Shown: positions 1-8,674 of the stretch, piece by piece
Position numbering within the stretch: position 1 is the stretch's first letter
How the letters are laid out: every line of letters starts with the position of its first letter
DNA from: CAKMZU01 sp965248335
GTDB lineage: Bacteria > Pseudomonadota > Gammaproteobacteria > Pseudomonadales > DT-91
Direction of reading: 5' to 3'
Assembly: GCA_965248335.1 (NCBI GenBank)
Contig: CBDFIY010000003.1
Location: 1,550,001-1,614,000 of the forward strand
DNA length: 64,000 nucleotides
Made by a program: the position numbers and the translations under genes
The notes under the pieces: model-generated
Databases searched by the model: none
Seen by the model: the letters and a program-made list of their open reading frames with translations, nothing else
What the model was told of the DNA's origin: nothing

Positions 1-117
1 TTGATTATGGCAACGCACTCACAGACACTGCTAAACGATGTGTGTAACAAAGCGTTTACTCTTGAAAAAGGACGTATTACGGATATTTTTACGCCGAACA
101 AACTTACGCCACGTTAA
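1..117 (+). CDS. ABC transporter ATP-binding protein, C-terminal fragment
   Basis: Only the last 38 residues lie in the window; the gene enters from the left edge in frame 1 and stops at TAA 115-117. The visible tail has the pattern MATHS, then a spacer, then TLEKGRITDI. This is the H-loop (the histidine that contacts the ATP gamma-phosphate) followed by the short strand and EKGRI turn that end many FtsE/LolD-type ABC ATPases. Substrate and partner are out of view. It could also belong to another ABC subclass. The next gene, an EamA exporter, is separated by a 128-bp repeat, so co-transcription is unlikely. Confidence 0.6.
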   Translation: MIMATHSQTLLNDVCNKAFTLEKGRITDIFTPNKLTPR

Positions 118-199
118 CGTGTCGAAGAAAGAATTATTATCACACTACAGATGTTTCAGCATTGAACGATTTGCAGCCTTATGTATCCCAATGTACTTC

Positions 200-327
200 T
201 ATACCCATCGGAATTGGAGATGCAAGAAGGCGGCAAGCGAGCGAATCCCCATGAGCTTACAGTCGGTAAGTGATTGGGGTGAGCGAGCGCGGCCAACGCC
301 CTTGCATCTTCAAGTGTGATGGGTATA
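200..327. repeat. 128-bp palindromic-ended repeat (MITE), copy 1
   Basis: Starts TATACCCATCGGAATTGGAG and ends with the complement of TATACCCATCACACTTGAAG, so both ends are imperfect inverted repeats of about 25-30 bp bounded by TA. The same 128-bp unit recurs at 1391-2796 (interrupted), 19594, 21356 and 22304, with a shortened copy at 27680. It is non-coding. Its ends resemble those of the IS630 element at 31677-32772, so it is probably a miniature element moved by that transposase. This copy has the AATTGG end on the left. Confidence 0.85.
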
Positions 328-447
328 GCGATTTATTGTCACTTTTCCAAACCAACATGTATTCATCATCCATAATACAGATACGGGGATAAAATTTATT
401 CGCTCCGGCTGCTGCACATTCATACTGGGGGTAATGTCATAAATAAA

Positions 448-1347
448 ATGGCACGAGATTTAAAAAACAACGCGACCTTTTTAGCGCTGTTGACAGTTTT
501 GTTATGGTCGACAGTCGCTACAGCATTTAAGTTGGCGCTTAATCATTTAACCCCTTTACAGCTCGTTTTTTACGCAACACTGGTGAGTTGGCTTTTTTTC
601 TTGTGTGTCGTTATTTATCAGAAGTCACTTAACCAAATTTTACCGCTATTTTTAACGAGGCCGTGGCTATGCTTTGTGTCGGGGGTACTCAATCCCTTTT
701 TATACTTTTGGTTATTATTTGCAGGGTTTGCATTATTGCCTGCCCAGCAAGCACAAGCAATTAACTATACTTGGCCGTTAATTTTGAGCTTTTTGGTTGT
801 GTTTACGGGTCAAAAATTGAGGCTTGTGGATGTTGTTGCATTGTTGATTGCTTATTTTGGCGTGTTGTTGATTGTGTCTCAAGGGCAAATAGATTTTCTT
901 CAGCATACGAATATTTGGGGTGTGATACTGGTTTTCGCCAGTAATTTCCTTTGGGCTATCTATTGGTTAGTTCAGAGGCAGAGAAAAGGACATGCAGCCG
1001 TAGCTTTACTGGTGAGCTTTTCATTATGCTTGCCGGTTAATTTTATCGCTTTGATCTATTTCGAAGGCTTGGCACCTTTGTCGCTTAAAGGATTTTCATT
1101 AGCGGCATATGTCGGGTTGGTGGAAATGGGGTTTACGTATTTAGTATGGTTGCGCGCATTACAGTTAACGCGCAGCCTTGCCGTTACTAATCAAATTATT
1201 TTGTTAACACCTTTTGTTTCACTGTTTTTTATCGCTTTGTTTCTGCATGAACCTGTCACATGGATTTCTTTTTTGGGCTTAGCCATCATTGTTGGCGCTG
1301 TTGTTGTGCAAAAGCAGTTTCCCGAAAAGTTGAGAGGTACGTTTTAA
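448..1347 (+). CDS. EamA/DMT-family transporter
   Basis: A 299-residue polytopic membrane protein with about ten hydrophobic segments in two similar halves, the usual size and layout of the drug/metabolite transporter superfamily. The N-terminal half has the family-like run LLWSTVATAFKLALNHLTPL, and the second half has the matching ASNFLWAIYWLVQR. The last segment carries the typical FLHEPVTWISFLGLAIIVGA pattern. The substrate cannot be told from sequence; family members export amino acids, nucleotide sugars or other small metabolites. The start follows a GGGGG run about 18 bases upstream, so the ribosome site is weak. The gene is monocistronic, flanked by two copies of the 128-bp repeat. A second EamA gene lies at 19756. 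Confidence 0.88.
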   Translation: MARDLKNNATFLALLTVLLWSTVATAFKLALNHLTPLQLVFYATLVSWLFFLCVVIYQKSLNQILPLFLTRPWLCFVSGVLNPFLYFWLLFAGFALLPAQQAQAINYTWPLILSFLVVFTGQKLRLVDVVALLIAYFGVLLIVSQGQIDFLQHTNIWGVILVFASNFLWAIYWLVQRQRKGHAAVALLVSFSLCLPVNFIALIYFEGLAPLSLKGFSLAAYVGLVEMGFTYLVWLRALQLTRSLAVTNQIILLTPFVSLFFIALFLHEPVTWISFLGLAIIVGAVVVQKQFPEKLRGTF

Positions 1348-1445
1348 TTGACGGGTACTTAACATGAGGTTTTCCGCGCATTAGTACGTATATACCCATC
1401 ACACTTGAAGATGCAATGGCGTTGGCCGCTCTCACTCACCCTAAT

Positions 1446-2713
1446 CAGGGCCTCCTAGCACTTTTTGATCAGTGCATAAATTGACCGGAGAAAAGCATTT
1501 TCTCTCTGTATTTATCATTAATTGCACACCCCATAACTCGATGTTTCATCCCCTTTTTGCTTTGATCATTAAGTGTTAACAAATTCATACAGTGACGCTT
1601 TATTGTAGCAATATTGAGCCCAGCGGAATGAAGCTGGCAGTCATCTTCTTTAAAAGTAACATCTAACCGCCAATGCAGTTTATTTTCTATTTCCCAGTGT
1701 CCCCTAATGGCTTTCGCCGCATGCTTTGCATCAGGAGAGCGTGAGCTAATATACCAGGAAACTTCTTTAGACTCCCCTTTATTTGAAGACCGATGCCGCT
1801 CAACACGCACAGCCGAACTCAAGCCGCTCCAAGGTTTAGCCTTATCTACCCAGTCTGTTAATTCAAAGTGCTGATATTTCCTTATCTCTAATCGACCATG
1901 CCCTTTATTCGCCTCCTCAAAATATGAGGTCTTATTTTCTTCATAACCATCACGTTCAAGCTTGTGATGAAAAGCTTGGATTTCTTCCAGCAACCCCTGC
2001 TGATTACCTTTCAGTTGCAGAAAATAGTCAGCTTCTTTTTCAATAATCTTTTTTGCGATTTCTTTTTGGCATCCCATCGCATCAATGGTAATAGTGGCAT
2101 TTTTTACCTCAATTCTGTCGATAAGCTTCGGCAAAGTTTTGATTTCATTTTTCTTTCCTTCTGATTCGAGGGCACACAGCGTCAGGCCTCGGCTTTGAGA
2201 CCATGCACTAATAACATGGATGGCTTCTCGACCATTGTGCCTTGTTCCTCGCATCGTTTTGCCGTCTAATGAAATAACATCTCCTGTAGATTCACCCTGC
2301 AAACTTGAAACGAATGTCGTAAACCCTTCAATCAAATCTCTTGGTCTTATGCATGCAAGTAAAAACCGTAATGTTTCTGCACAGGGAGCAGATTCGATAT
2401 CTGTATGCTTCTGCAGCCAGTCAAGCTTCATAGCTGCAAAATTAGACATGCTGTTAGGGCTATCATAACCACTTATTATTGATGAAAAAACGATTAGAAG
2501 GAGGCTTTCAAGGCTGTGTTTTTGATTGATGCCTTGTCGCGGATCTCTTATTGAGGCTGTACATGCAGATATATTCATGGTGTTTGGATGGCAGAAAACT
2601 ATCTTTGACAATAGGTATGAGAAATTGACTATTTTAATATTGAATTTTTCAAGGACTTCGTATTATATGACAGCTTAAACTTTGTACTGATCAAAAAGTG
2701 CTAGGAAGCCCTG
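1446..2713 (-). mobile_element. ISAs1-family insertion sequence, copy 1 (1268 bp)
   Basis: The ends are inverted repeats beginning CAGGGCYTCCTAGCACTTTT (one mismatch within the first 28 bp). The flanking direct repeat tcaccctaat (1436-1445 and 2714-2723) is an intact 10-bp target duplication. The element holds one transposase gene. An apparently identical copy in the opposite orientation lies at 46653-47920, which with the intact duplications implies recent movement. Confidence 0.93.
1469..2578 (-). CDS. ISAs1-family transposase
   Basis: A DDE transposase of the ISAs1 (H-repeat-associated) family. The N-terminus has the family opening IRDPRQGINQKHSLESLLL and ISGYDSPNSMSNFA. The catalytic core shows SLDGKTMRGT (first Asp), ITIDAMGCQKEIA (second Asp) and the GHWEIENKLHWRLDVTFKEDD block (Glu). 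The ATG at 2578 is preferred because it leaves about ten residues before DPR, as in relatives; the frame stays open to a TTG at 2611, giving 380 residues. No clear ribosome site precedes either start. The sequence is identical to the copy at 46788-47897 and looks intact and functional. Confidence 0.9.
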   Translation of the reverse strand: MNISACTASIRDPRQGINQKHSLESLLLIVFSSIISGYDSPNSMSNFAAMKLDWLQKHTDIESAPCAETLRFLLACIRPRDLIEGFTTFVSSLQGESTGDVISLDGKTMRGTRHNGREAIHVISAWSQSRGLTLCALESEGKKNEIKTLPKLIDRIEVKNATITIDAMGCQKEIAKKIIEKEADYFLQLKGNQQGLLEEIQAFHHKLERDGYEENKTSYFEEANKGHGRLEIRKYQHFELTDWVDKAKPWSGLSSAVRVERHRSSNKGESKEVSWYISSRSPDAKHAAKAIRGHWEIENKLHWRLDVTFKEDDCQLHSAGLNIATIKRHCMNLLTLNDQSKKGMKHRVMGCAINDKYREKMLFSGQFMH

Positions 2714-2882
2714 TCACCCTAATCACTTGCTGACTGTAAACTCATGGGGATTCGCTCGTTTTCCGCTTTCTTGCACCTCCAATTCCGATGGGTATAAGCT
2801 ATTAGATTTTATAATGTGGTTTTGAGGGTTCAACATTAGAGTCAGAATGAATAAAAAGTTCGCTTCGCAAGGAGGGGTTATT

Positions 2883-3020
2883 GTGACGAAGAATTTATTA
2901 ACTTCATGTCTTTTGGTCGATTTCTTTGTTTATAAAATGGATAAGGTTATCTATGGCATGAACTTTCTTTGTATTGTCTGGTCAGTTTTTATGCATGGTA
3001 AGATTGATTTAAGGTGGTAG
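2883..3020 (+). CDS. small 45-residue leader-like ORF upstream of an acetyltransferase
   Basis: GTG start at 2883 behind a very strong ribosome site, AAGGAGGGG at 2869-2877. The frame is also open upstream to an ATG at 2847, but that start has a weak site. The product is 45 residues, MTKNLLTSCLLVDFF at the N-terminus, with a hydrophobic centre around NFLCIVWSVFMHG. It stops at 3018-3020, eight bases before the GNAT start, and the AAGGTGG at its 3' end can serve as that gene's ribosome site. This suggests translational coupling. I recognise no family. Confidence 0.45.
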   Translation: MTKNLLTSCLLVDFFVYKMDKVIYGMNFLCIVWSVFMHGKIDLRW

Positions 3021-3027
3021 GTATCCT

Positions 3028-3471
3028 ATGAATATAGAAATTCGTTTTTTGATAAAGGAAGATTATAGTCAATGGTTAGGTCTGTTTACTGATTACCAGA
3101 AGTTTTACCGAGGGATTATCCCTTTAGAAACGGTTGGTATTACTTGGCAAAGGTTGCTTAGTGCTGGTACAAGTATGGGTGGGATAGTGGCCGTAGAAGA
3201 TACCAGATTGGTAGGTTTGGCACACTTTCTTTATCATGATTCGACATGGAGTTCGAAAAAGAGTTGTTATTTGGAAGACTTGTTTGTTGATAAAAGTGCA
3301 AGGGGTGAAGATGTCGGGCGATTGCTTATTGAGCAGGTTGAAAGAATTGCAAAAGAAAATGAGGCCTTTCGTCTTTACTTGCATACGCAAGCATATAATG
3401 GCTCAGCAAGGTCGTTATATGACGCAGTAATCCCACTGTCATCGTTTATAGTCTATCGAAAAAGTATATAA
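3028..3471 (+). CDS. GNAT-family N-acetyltransferase
   Basis: A 147-residue single-domain acetyltransferase that would use acetyl-CoA. Motif A is visible as the strand CYLEDLFVDKSARGEDVGRL followed by the helix LIEQVERIAKE. The RGEDVGRL portion matches the Q/R-x-x-G-x-G/A pyrophosphate-binding loop, with V in place of the last Gly/Ala spacer. The C-terminus has the usual SARSLYD helix and a final FIVYRKS strand, although VIPLSS replaces the common KLGF-like bend. The acceptor is unknown. It begins eight bases after a small ORF with a strong ribosome site and is probably translated with it. Confidence 0.85.
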   Translation: MNIEIRFLIKEDYSQWLGLFTDYQKFYRGIIPLETVGITWQRLLSAGTSMGGIVAVEDTRLVGLAHFLYHDSTWSSKKSCYLEDLFVDKSARGEDVGRLLIEQVERIAKENEAFRLYLHTQAYNGSARSLYDAVIPLSSFIVYRKSI

Positions 3472-3506
3472 CAGTTTTAGAATCATCTGGTTTCCATGCC
3501 CGATAA

Positions 3507-4313
3507 TTACATGTGGCAGCTAAACTCTATTTTTGTAAGCGTGAGTAAAGGCTGAGGTATTTGTAAGGAGAGCGCATAAGCTTTCCCCCATTTTTTACCG
3601 GTAACCCATAAACACTGTGTACTTGGATCGAAAGCAATGCCATTGGCGGTAATACCCGTCCACCGGAAAGACCAAGTGTCATTTAAGGGGCTAAGATCCA
3701 GCCAGAGGCTGGGTATGAGGGCTTTGTTTGGTATGAACGGCACAAAAAGTAACGCGTTAGTTTTCCATACATTGATAATGAGTAATTCACCAACGGCGGT
3801 CATGGCGTTCAGCTCAAGTATTGGGCGCTTTTGGATATCTTGAAGGCTAATACTTCCCTGTTTTTTTAACTGACTATCGAGAGTATCAAGATGACTGGAG
3901 CCGTTTGATTTTATTAATTGTTTGCCTATATGAGTGAGCCCCCAGCCTTCTCCCTTTAAGGTTTTTTTCTCTTCAATATCGAGTGTTTGAGGGTTTATGA
4001 CAAAAAGTGTGTTGGATTTCCATGTCAGGGCATAGAGTTTGTCTTGAAAAAGGGTGATGCCTTCGAGAAAGGTATTTTTATCCATACGTTTCTCTTTAAG
4101 CACTGTCCCTGTTTTATTCAGTTTGATAATACGTGATTTCCCATAATGGCCACAGCTTACATAAAAGTGTTGTTTGTGAAAAACAAGCCCTTGGGTGAAG
4201 CAATCCTTAGGCAACGGCATGCTGCCTTTGATTTGGTAGTCGGCCTTTGGAACGCCTGCTAGCGCAAAAAGGTATGGCGTGATAAACGCTGTGAATAAAA
4301 ATACTATTTTCAT
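3507..4313 (-). CDS. glutaminyl-peptide cyclotransferase (glutamine cyclotransferase family), exported
   Basis: A 268-residue protein with an N-terminal signal peptide (MKIVFLFTAFITPYLFALAG). The rest is the five-bladed propeller family that converts N-terminal glutamine to pyroglutamate. Recognisable blocks in order are FTQGLVFHKQHFYVSCGHYG, LEGITLFQDKLYALTW, GEGWGLTHIGKQLIKSNGSS, ELNAMTAVGELLIINVW and a closing NGIAFDPSTQCLWVTGKKW. The export signal places it in the periplasm or outside. It overlaps the end of mnmC by four bases (ATGA) and is the last gene of a leftward three-gene cluster, though no functional link to tRNA modification is evident. Confidence 0.87.
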   Translation of the reverse strand: MKIVFLFTAFITPYLFALAGVPKADYQIKGSMPLPKDCFTQGLVFHKQHFYVSCGHYGKSRIIKLNKTGTVLKEKRMDKNTFLEGITLFQDKLYALTWKSNTLFVINPQTLDIEEKKTLKGEGWGLTHIGKQLIKSNGSSHLDTLDSQLKKQGSISLQDIQKRPILELNAMTAVGELLIINVWKTNALLFVPFIPNKALIPSLWLDLSPLNDTWSFRWTGITANGIAFDPSTQCLWVTGKKWGKAYALSLQIPQPLLTLTKIEFSCHM

Positions 4314-6394
4314 GGCGATGCCTGAGGGGCGTTGTTTTGGATGATGGCACGAATCAAAAACCGAGCGGGATGTAATGCACGGACAAGTTCAGATTCTACA
4401 GGGAAAAACCCACCAGTGAGATAACTTCGCAAAATCGCTGCACTTAAAGGCGCACTACTGAAGCCTTTTGAGCCAAAGCCTGTCATCACCCATAACTGCG
4501 GGTGATATGCGCCGAGGCTTGGAAGGTAAGCATTTTTGTTATGCCTTAATGCGGCATACTTTTGCAAGTAATCACAACTTTTTGGCACGGGGCCTACGAG
4601 GGGTAAATAATCACGTGTTGTGCAACGGAAGCCGACCTTGCCCTTGACGGGCAGGCTCGCCGTATTCAAATGATTAAACTCAGGCAGTGCTTCAGTCAAT
4701 TTACGGATGTTTTCTTGCTGCGAGATAGCCGATAACGCGGGGTTGTTATTGTTTAAATCATAGCTTGCGCCTAAACAGAAAGGTTGCGAGTGATCAGGCT
4801 TAGGGCAAATATAGCCTTCGTGGCAGATAATTGTATGAAGTGAGGGGAGAAGACTATCTTCTACCTGTGTTACCTGGCCGCGGATATTTCCAGTTTTAAG
4901 GCATAAGTTAGGATCAAGGGCCTTCAGTAGGTTTTCCGCCTCGCTGGCGTTAGCGATAACAACGGCATCAACTGTTTTATCGCCTTGGCTGGTTGCAAGG
5001 CACCAGTGTTGACCATCTTTCTCATAATGCAGGGCGTTTACGCGTGTCTCATACTGAATATCTACCCCTTGCAAAGTACTCGAGGTTTTCACTTTTTGTG
5101 GGTCGATCCAGCCTGTTTTGGGGTAATAAAGCGCTGATTGTTTAACTTGTGTATTGGCTAAGCGGCTTGCCTCTTCGGGCGTGATATGTGTGACTAATCC
5201 GCTGGTTAGATAGCGTTGACCGATTGCTGCGGCGTTATTTTGTGCGTCGCCTGAATCAGCGATAAGTTGAAGCAAGGGGGATGCATTGAAAGCTGCAGGA
5301 AAGTGCTTTTGGTAATAACGTAATGCGAAAAAGAACGCATGAAAATGAAACCGGGTTAGTGGGCTGTCTGTTTTAGAAAATGATGGAAAAAGCACAGCCT
5401 GCGGATTGGCAGCATTGATTAATGTATCGGATTGATCGATCAATGTGACATGAAAGCCGCTGGATTTAAGTGTTTGTGCGGCCGTAATGCCCGCAATGCC
5501 CGCCCCGATAATGGCGATACGCTTAGGCGCTTGCCGCGTTTGGTAGATTGGCCAGAAATGCGTTTTTTTGGCGAGGTTTCTCTGTTCTTTTAGCGGTGGC
5601 AGGGCGGCGGGTAATCCTTCGAATATCGCCGTAATCATTTCTCGTTTACGCCCAAACCCTTGGAATTTTTTTACATGGAACCCCACGTTTTTTAATCCAC
5701 GATTGACAAAGCCTGCTGCGGTAAAGGTTGCGAGTGTAGTGCCTCTGTGACTTAATTGTGCGAGCACTTCAAACACATCAGGTCGCCACATGTCAGGGTT
5801 TTTAGCTGGCGAAAAGCCATCGAGGAACCAGGCATCCATTAAACGGTGGCGTTGTTTAAAGTGTGTGGTCTCAGGCAAATCGAGAAGCTGTTTAAAGCCA
5901 GAAACAACGTCGTCAAAAATCAGCGTTAGCGTAACGGAATCTGTGATTTCAAGGCTATGCATCCCCTTAATTAAAGGCGGATACTGCGCAAGTAGCAAAG
6001 CGGAGAGTTCTTGCAACTCTGGCCATGCCACTAAAATACGTGAAAGATCATCAGCGCATAGCGGGTGTTGCTCACAGGAGATAAAGTGCAGTTTTTTGGT
6101 TGAAGTCGCTGTTTGTGTTTTTTGCCATAAGTGTAAAACGTTTAAAAAATTAAGCCCGCTACCAAAACCGGTTTCACCAATCACAAAGGTTGCTTCATGG
6201 GTTTCATTGATATGACAGGTGCCGTCGGCATGAAAAGACGAAAAACGTGGCTCAAGCTGATTTTGGGTTAAAAATACATACAGGCTTTCTTCGCGGCCAT
6301 CGTGGTTAGAGAAATACACATCTTCAAAATTATCGGCAACGGGGGTATTGCTGTCATTAAAATGAATGACAGCTGGCGTGATGGGTTGTGTCAT
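4310..6394 (-). CDS. mnmC: bifunctional tRNA (mnm5s2U34) methyltransferase/FAD oxidoreductase MnmC
   Basis: A 694-residue two-domain enzyme that performs the last two steps of 5-methylaminomethyl-2-thiouridine formation at tRNA position 34. The N-terminal methyltransferase has the SAM loop GETGFGSGLNFL (residues 73-84) and the catalytic block DGFSPAKNPDMW (192-203). The C-terminal oxidoreductase starts with the dinucleotide fold RIAIIGAGIAGITAA (GAGIAG 297-302) and ends with the FAD-contacting GFGSKGFSSAPLSA stretch. The length is normal for the fused gammaproteobacterial form. Its ATG shares one base with the stop of the upstream MaoC gene (TAATG), and its stop overlaps the cyclotransferase start, so the three are probably one transcript. 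Confidence 0.96.
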   Translation of the reverse strand: MTQPITPAVIHFNDSNTPVADNFEDVYFSNHDGREESLYVFLTQNQLEPRFSSFHADGTCHINETHEATFVIGETGFGSGLNFLNVLHLWQKTQTATSTKKLHFISCEQHPLCADDLSRILVAWPELQELSALLLAQYPPLIKGMHSLEITDSVTLTLIFDDVVSGFKQLLDLPETTHFKQRHRLMDAWFLDGFSPAKNPDMWRPDVFEVLAQLSHRGTTLATFTAAGFVNRGLKNVGFHVKKFQGFGRKREMITAIFEGLPAALPPLKEQRNLAKKTHFWPIYQTRQAPKRIAIIGAGIAGITAAQTLKSSGFHVTLIDQSDTLINAANPQAVLFPSFSKTDSPLTRFHFHAFFFALRYYQKHFPAAFNASPLLQLIADSGDAQNNAAAIGQRYLTSGLVTHITPEEASRLANTQVKQSALYYPKTGWIDPQKVKTSSTLQGVDIQYETRVNALHYEKDGQHWCLATSQGDKTVDAVVIANASEAENLLKALDPNLCLKTGNIRGQVTQVEDSLLPSLHTIICHEGYICPKPDHSQPFCLGASYDLNNNNPALSAISQQENIRKLTEALPEFNHLNTASLPVKGKVGFRCTTRDYLPLVGPVPKSCDYLQKYAALRHNKNAYLPSLGAYHPQLWVMTGFGSKGFSSAPLSAAILRSYLTGGFFPVESELVRALHPARFLIRAIIQNNAPQASP

Positions 6395-6867
6395 TAGCTC
6401 ATGGTGATCGTAGGTAAAGCAGGGGCTTCAACAATCATTTTTTCTTTAGGAGCCATCACGGTTGCTGTGCCTTGCGCGACGACTTTACCGGCTTGGTTAG
6501 TGCAGATGCATTTGAGTGTAACAATGGCTTTATCTTCGCGGATTTTTTCGACTTCAAGGGTCACTTTAATGGTGTCACCCACAAAAACGGGCGCTTTGAA
6601 TTTGATGTCTTGTCCCATGTAAATAGTGCCAGGGCCAGGTAATTCAAGTGCTAATGCCGCACTGACCAAGGCGCCTGTGTACATGCCATGCGCAATGATT
6701 TGGCCGAAAGGTGTGGTTTTGGCGAATGCGTCATCAAGATGAACAGGGTTAACATCACCCGAGACTTTGGCGAATAACTGAATGTCTTCGAGTGTGCAGG
6801 TTTTGCTGTACTCGGCAGTTTGCCCAAGGCTTATTTCTTGAATGGGTGTGTTGGTTAATGTGGCCAT
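6394..6867 (-). CDS. MaoC-like (R)-specific enoyl-CoA hydratase
   Basis: A 157-residue single hot-dog domain. The hydratase 2 motif is clear: FAKVSGDVNPVHLDDAFA (catalytic Asp and His region), followed by PFGQIIAHGMYTGALVSAAL. The downstream strand YMGQDIKFKAPVFVGDTIKV is also typical. Enzymes of this PhaJ/MaoC type hydrate trans-2-enoyl-CoA to the (R)-3-hydroxyacyl-CoA. No polyhydroxyalkanoate synthase is in view, so the physiological pathway is open. It is first in a leftward cluster with mnmC (one-base overlap) and the glutamine cyclotransferase; the 159-bp gap upstream should hold the promoter. Confidence 0.9.
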   Translation of the reverse strand: MATLTNTPIQEISLGQTAEYSKTCTLEDIQLFAKVSGDVNPVHLDDAFAKTTPFGQIIAHGMYTGALVSAALALELPGPGTIYMGQDIKFKAPVFVGDTIKVTLEVEKIREDKAIVTLKCICTNQAGKVVAQGTATVMAPKEKMIVEAPALPTITMS

Positions 6868-7301
6868 GTTATTTCCCTTTTCTTTTATAAAAAGTACGAA
6901 TCAATAAACCGCGCACTTTATCACGAATAGGGGGTGATATCAGCCCTCATTCTATAGCCTTTGGATACAGTCCTTTGTAAATTAACGTATTCTTGCTAGG
7001 CTGGCCTGTTTAATGTGACGCTATAAATGAAATTGTTTTTACTGCTGTTATTCATGGTAGGTTTGCTTGCACATGGCGCGAATGAAAAAAACGTGAAGAC
7101 AGTCAATGAAACCATCGATATGTTTTCATCAGTGATTAATTATTTGAAGATGCACAATGCCGAAGATTTGCATGGGAATGTTAGAATCAAGCTTCAACAC
7201 TGGAAAGAAAGAATTGAAAAAAACCCTAGAGGTTATCCTCAAGAAAAATAGACCATAATCATAATCATAGCCATGCAAAAATGTATGCAGACAGGTATCT
7301 A

Positions 7302-8512
7302 GTACATCATTTCACAGCAATTGTCCGGCAACGAATGTTTAACTTTGCAGTCAAATAAACTTTTTAAGTGTTTTATGACAGCAAAGTACAAAATCTCATT
7401 ATCAGCCCCTGAAAAAGATTATTTACAAAGTTTATTAAAAAATAAGGGGGCCGCACAACACAAAAAGCAGCATGCACAAATTCTTATTGCGGCTGATGAA
7501 GGTGGGCCGAAATTAAGTGAAGAGGCTATAGCAAAAGTATGCGGTATATCTACACGAACTGTGCAAAGAACCCGTAAACGCTGCGTCGAAGAAGGTCTTG
7601 AAATAGCAGTAGAAAGTAAATTCAGTCACCATGGAAGAACAAAAGCTCTTGACGGCGAGCAACATGCACAGCTGATTGCATTAGTTTGTTCAGATTGCCC
7701 AGAAGGCCGAAGCCGTTGGACATTGAACCTACTTGCAGACAAGCTGGTTGAGCTGAAGATAACAGACAAAGTTTCAGCGTCAACTATCTGCCGTGAGTTA
7801 AAAAAAACGAACTGAAACCATGGCAGAAAAAAGAGTGGTGTATTCCTGCGTCAAAAAATGCTGCTTTCATTTGCGCAATGGAAAACGTCCTTGAAGTTTA
7901 TAAGCTGCCTCATGATCCATGTATTCCGCTGGTCTGCATGGATGAAAGCTCTAAGCAGCATATCATAGAAACAAGGGAACCTATTCCCATGACGCCAGGC
8001 CAGCCAGAAAAGTTTGACACGGAATATGAAAGAAATGGTGTTAGCTCGCTGTTTTTGTTTTTTGCACCGCTTGAAGGGTGGCGAGAGATTTCAGTTACTG
8101 ATACACGCACAGCGGTTGATTGGGCGCATCAAATTAAATGGCTTGTAGACGAAGTCTATCCAAACGCTAAGAAAATACGTCTGGTTATGGATAATTTGAA
8201 TACACATACTCCAGCATCATTATATAAGGCATTTGAGCCAGCTGAAGCGCTTAGAATTGCTAATAAGTTAGAGATTCATTACACACCCAAACACGGCAGC
8301 TGGTTAAATATGGCAGAAATTGAATTCAGTGTTTTAAGTCGTCAATGCCTTAATCGAAGAATTCCTGATCAGGAGACTTTAGCTCATGAAATTTACGCTT
8401 GGGTGAATGCGCGAAACCAGCAAAAAGCCAAAATGGATTGGCGATTTACTACGGAAGATGCGCGGGTAAAACTCAAAAAACTTTACCCGACTATCCCTGT
8501 GAAATGATGTAC
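7302..8512 (+). mobile_element. IS630-family insertion sequence (1211 bp), type A
   Basis: The ends are perfect inverted repeats GTACATCATTTCACAG (7302-7317) and its complement (8497-8512), flanked by the TA duplication typical of IS630 insertions. The two TAs are 7300-7301 and 8513-8514 within CTAG. The element holds one transposase in two overlapping frames. Its ends differ from those of the other IS630 element at 31677-32772, so the two belong to different groups. Confidence 0.9.
7375..8507 (+). CDS. IS630-family transposase, split by a -1 frameshift at an A8 run
   Basis: The first frame (ATG 7375, stop TGA 7813-7815) has the helix-turn-helix part with IAKVCGISTRTVQRTRKRCV. The second frame carries the DDE domain: PLVCMDESSKQ, IRLVMDNLNTHTPASLY and HYTPKHGSWLNMAEIEFSVL (Asp, Asp, Glu). 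A -1 slip on the eight-A run at 7800-7807 joins them as TICRELKKNELKPWQKKEWC, the normal family sequence. This could be programmed frameshifting, known for some IS elements, or a simple mutation. The frame is also open upstream to a TTG at 7321. Perfect terminal repeats support a recently active element. Confidence 0.8.
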
Positions 8513-8674
8513 TAGGCAGTAAATTTGATTATGGTACTCGGGGCCAAGAAATATATGAAGCGGAGGTGTTTGATGATGGATGGCTATTGCCTTAATCTGG
8601 CTATAATCAGGCACATAAAGTTGTGTATAATCCTTATCCTCATTTAATTCGTTATTTAAATAAGAAGCACTGGC

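Larger units (their letters stand above)
1391..2796. repeat. 128-bp repeat (MITE), copy 2, split by an insertion sequence
   Basis: The left part is 1391-1445 and the right part 2714-2796. Removing the insertion and one copy of its 10-bp target duplication restores exactly 128 bp, the same length as the intact copies. The ends are TATACCCATCACACTTGAAG on the left and CCAATTCCGATGGGTATA on the right, the opposite orientation to copy 1. The nesting shows that the repeat was here before the ISAs1-type element arrived. Confidence 0.88.
7027..8595 (+). pseudogene. small secreted-protein gene, frameshifted and interrupted by IS630
   Basis: The 5' part (7027-7251, 74 residues) has a signal peptide, MKLFLLLLFMVGLLAHGA, and stops at TAG after NPRGYPQEK. 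One extra A in the GAAAAATAG run would move it into a frame reading IDHNHNHSHAKMYADRY. At 7300 an IS630 element is inserted (TA duplication). After it the same frame continues as LGSKFDYGTRGQEIYEAEVF and ends at TAA 8593-8595. The reconstructed protein would be about 120 residues, exported, with a His/Asn-rich stretch. I do not recognise a family. Both lesions look inactivating, though the 74-residue product could still be made. Confidence 0.6.

Noticed and set aside
38..319. A 93-residue open frame at the left edge
   Set aside because: It overlaps the ABC ATPase tail in another frame and runs through the 128-bp repeat; no coding signal.
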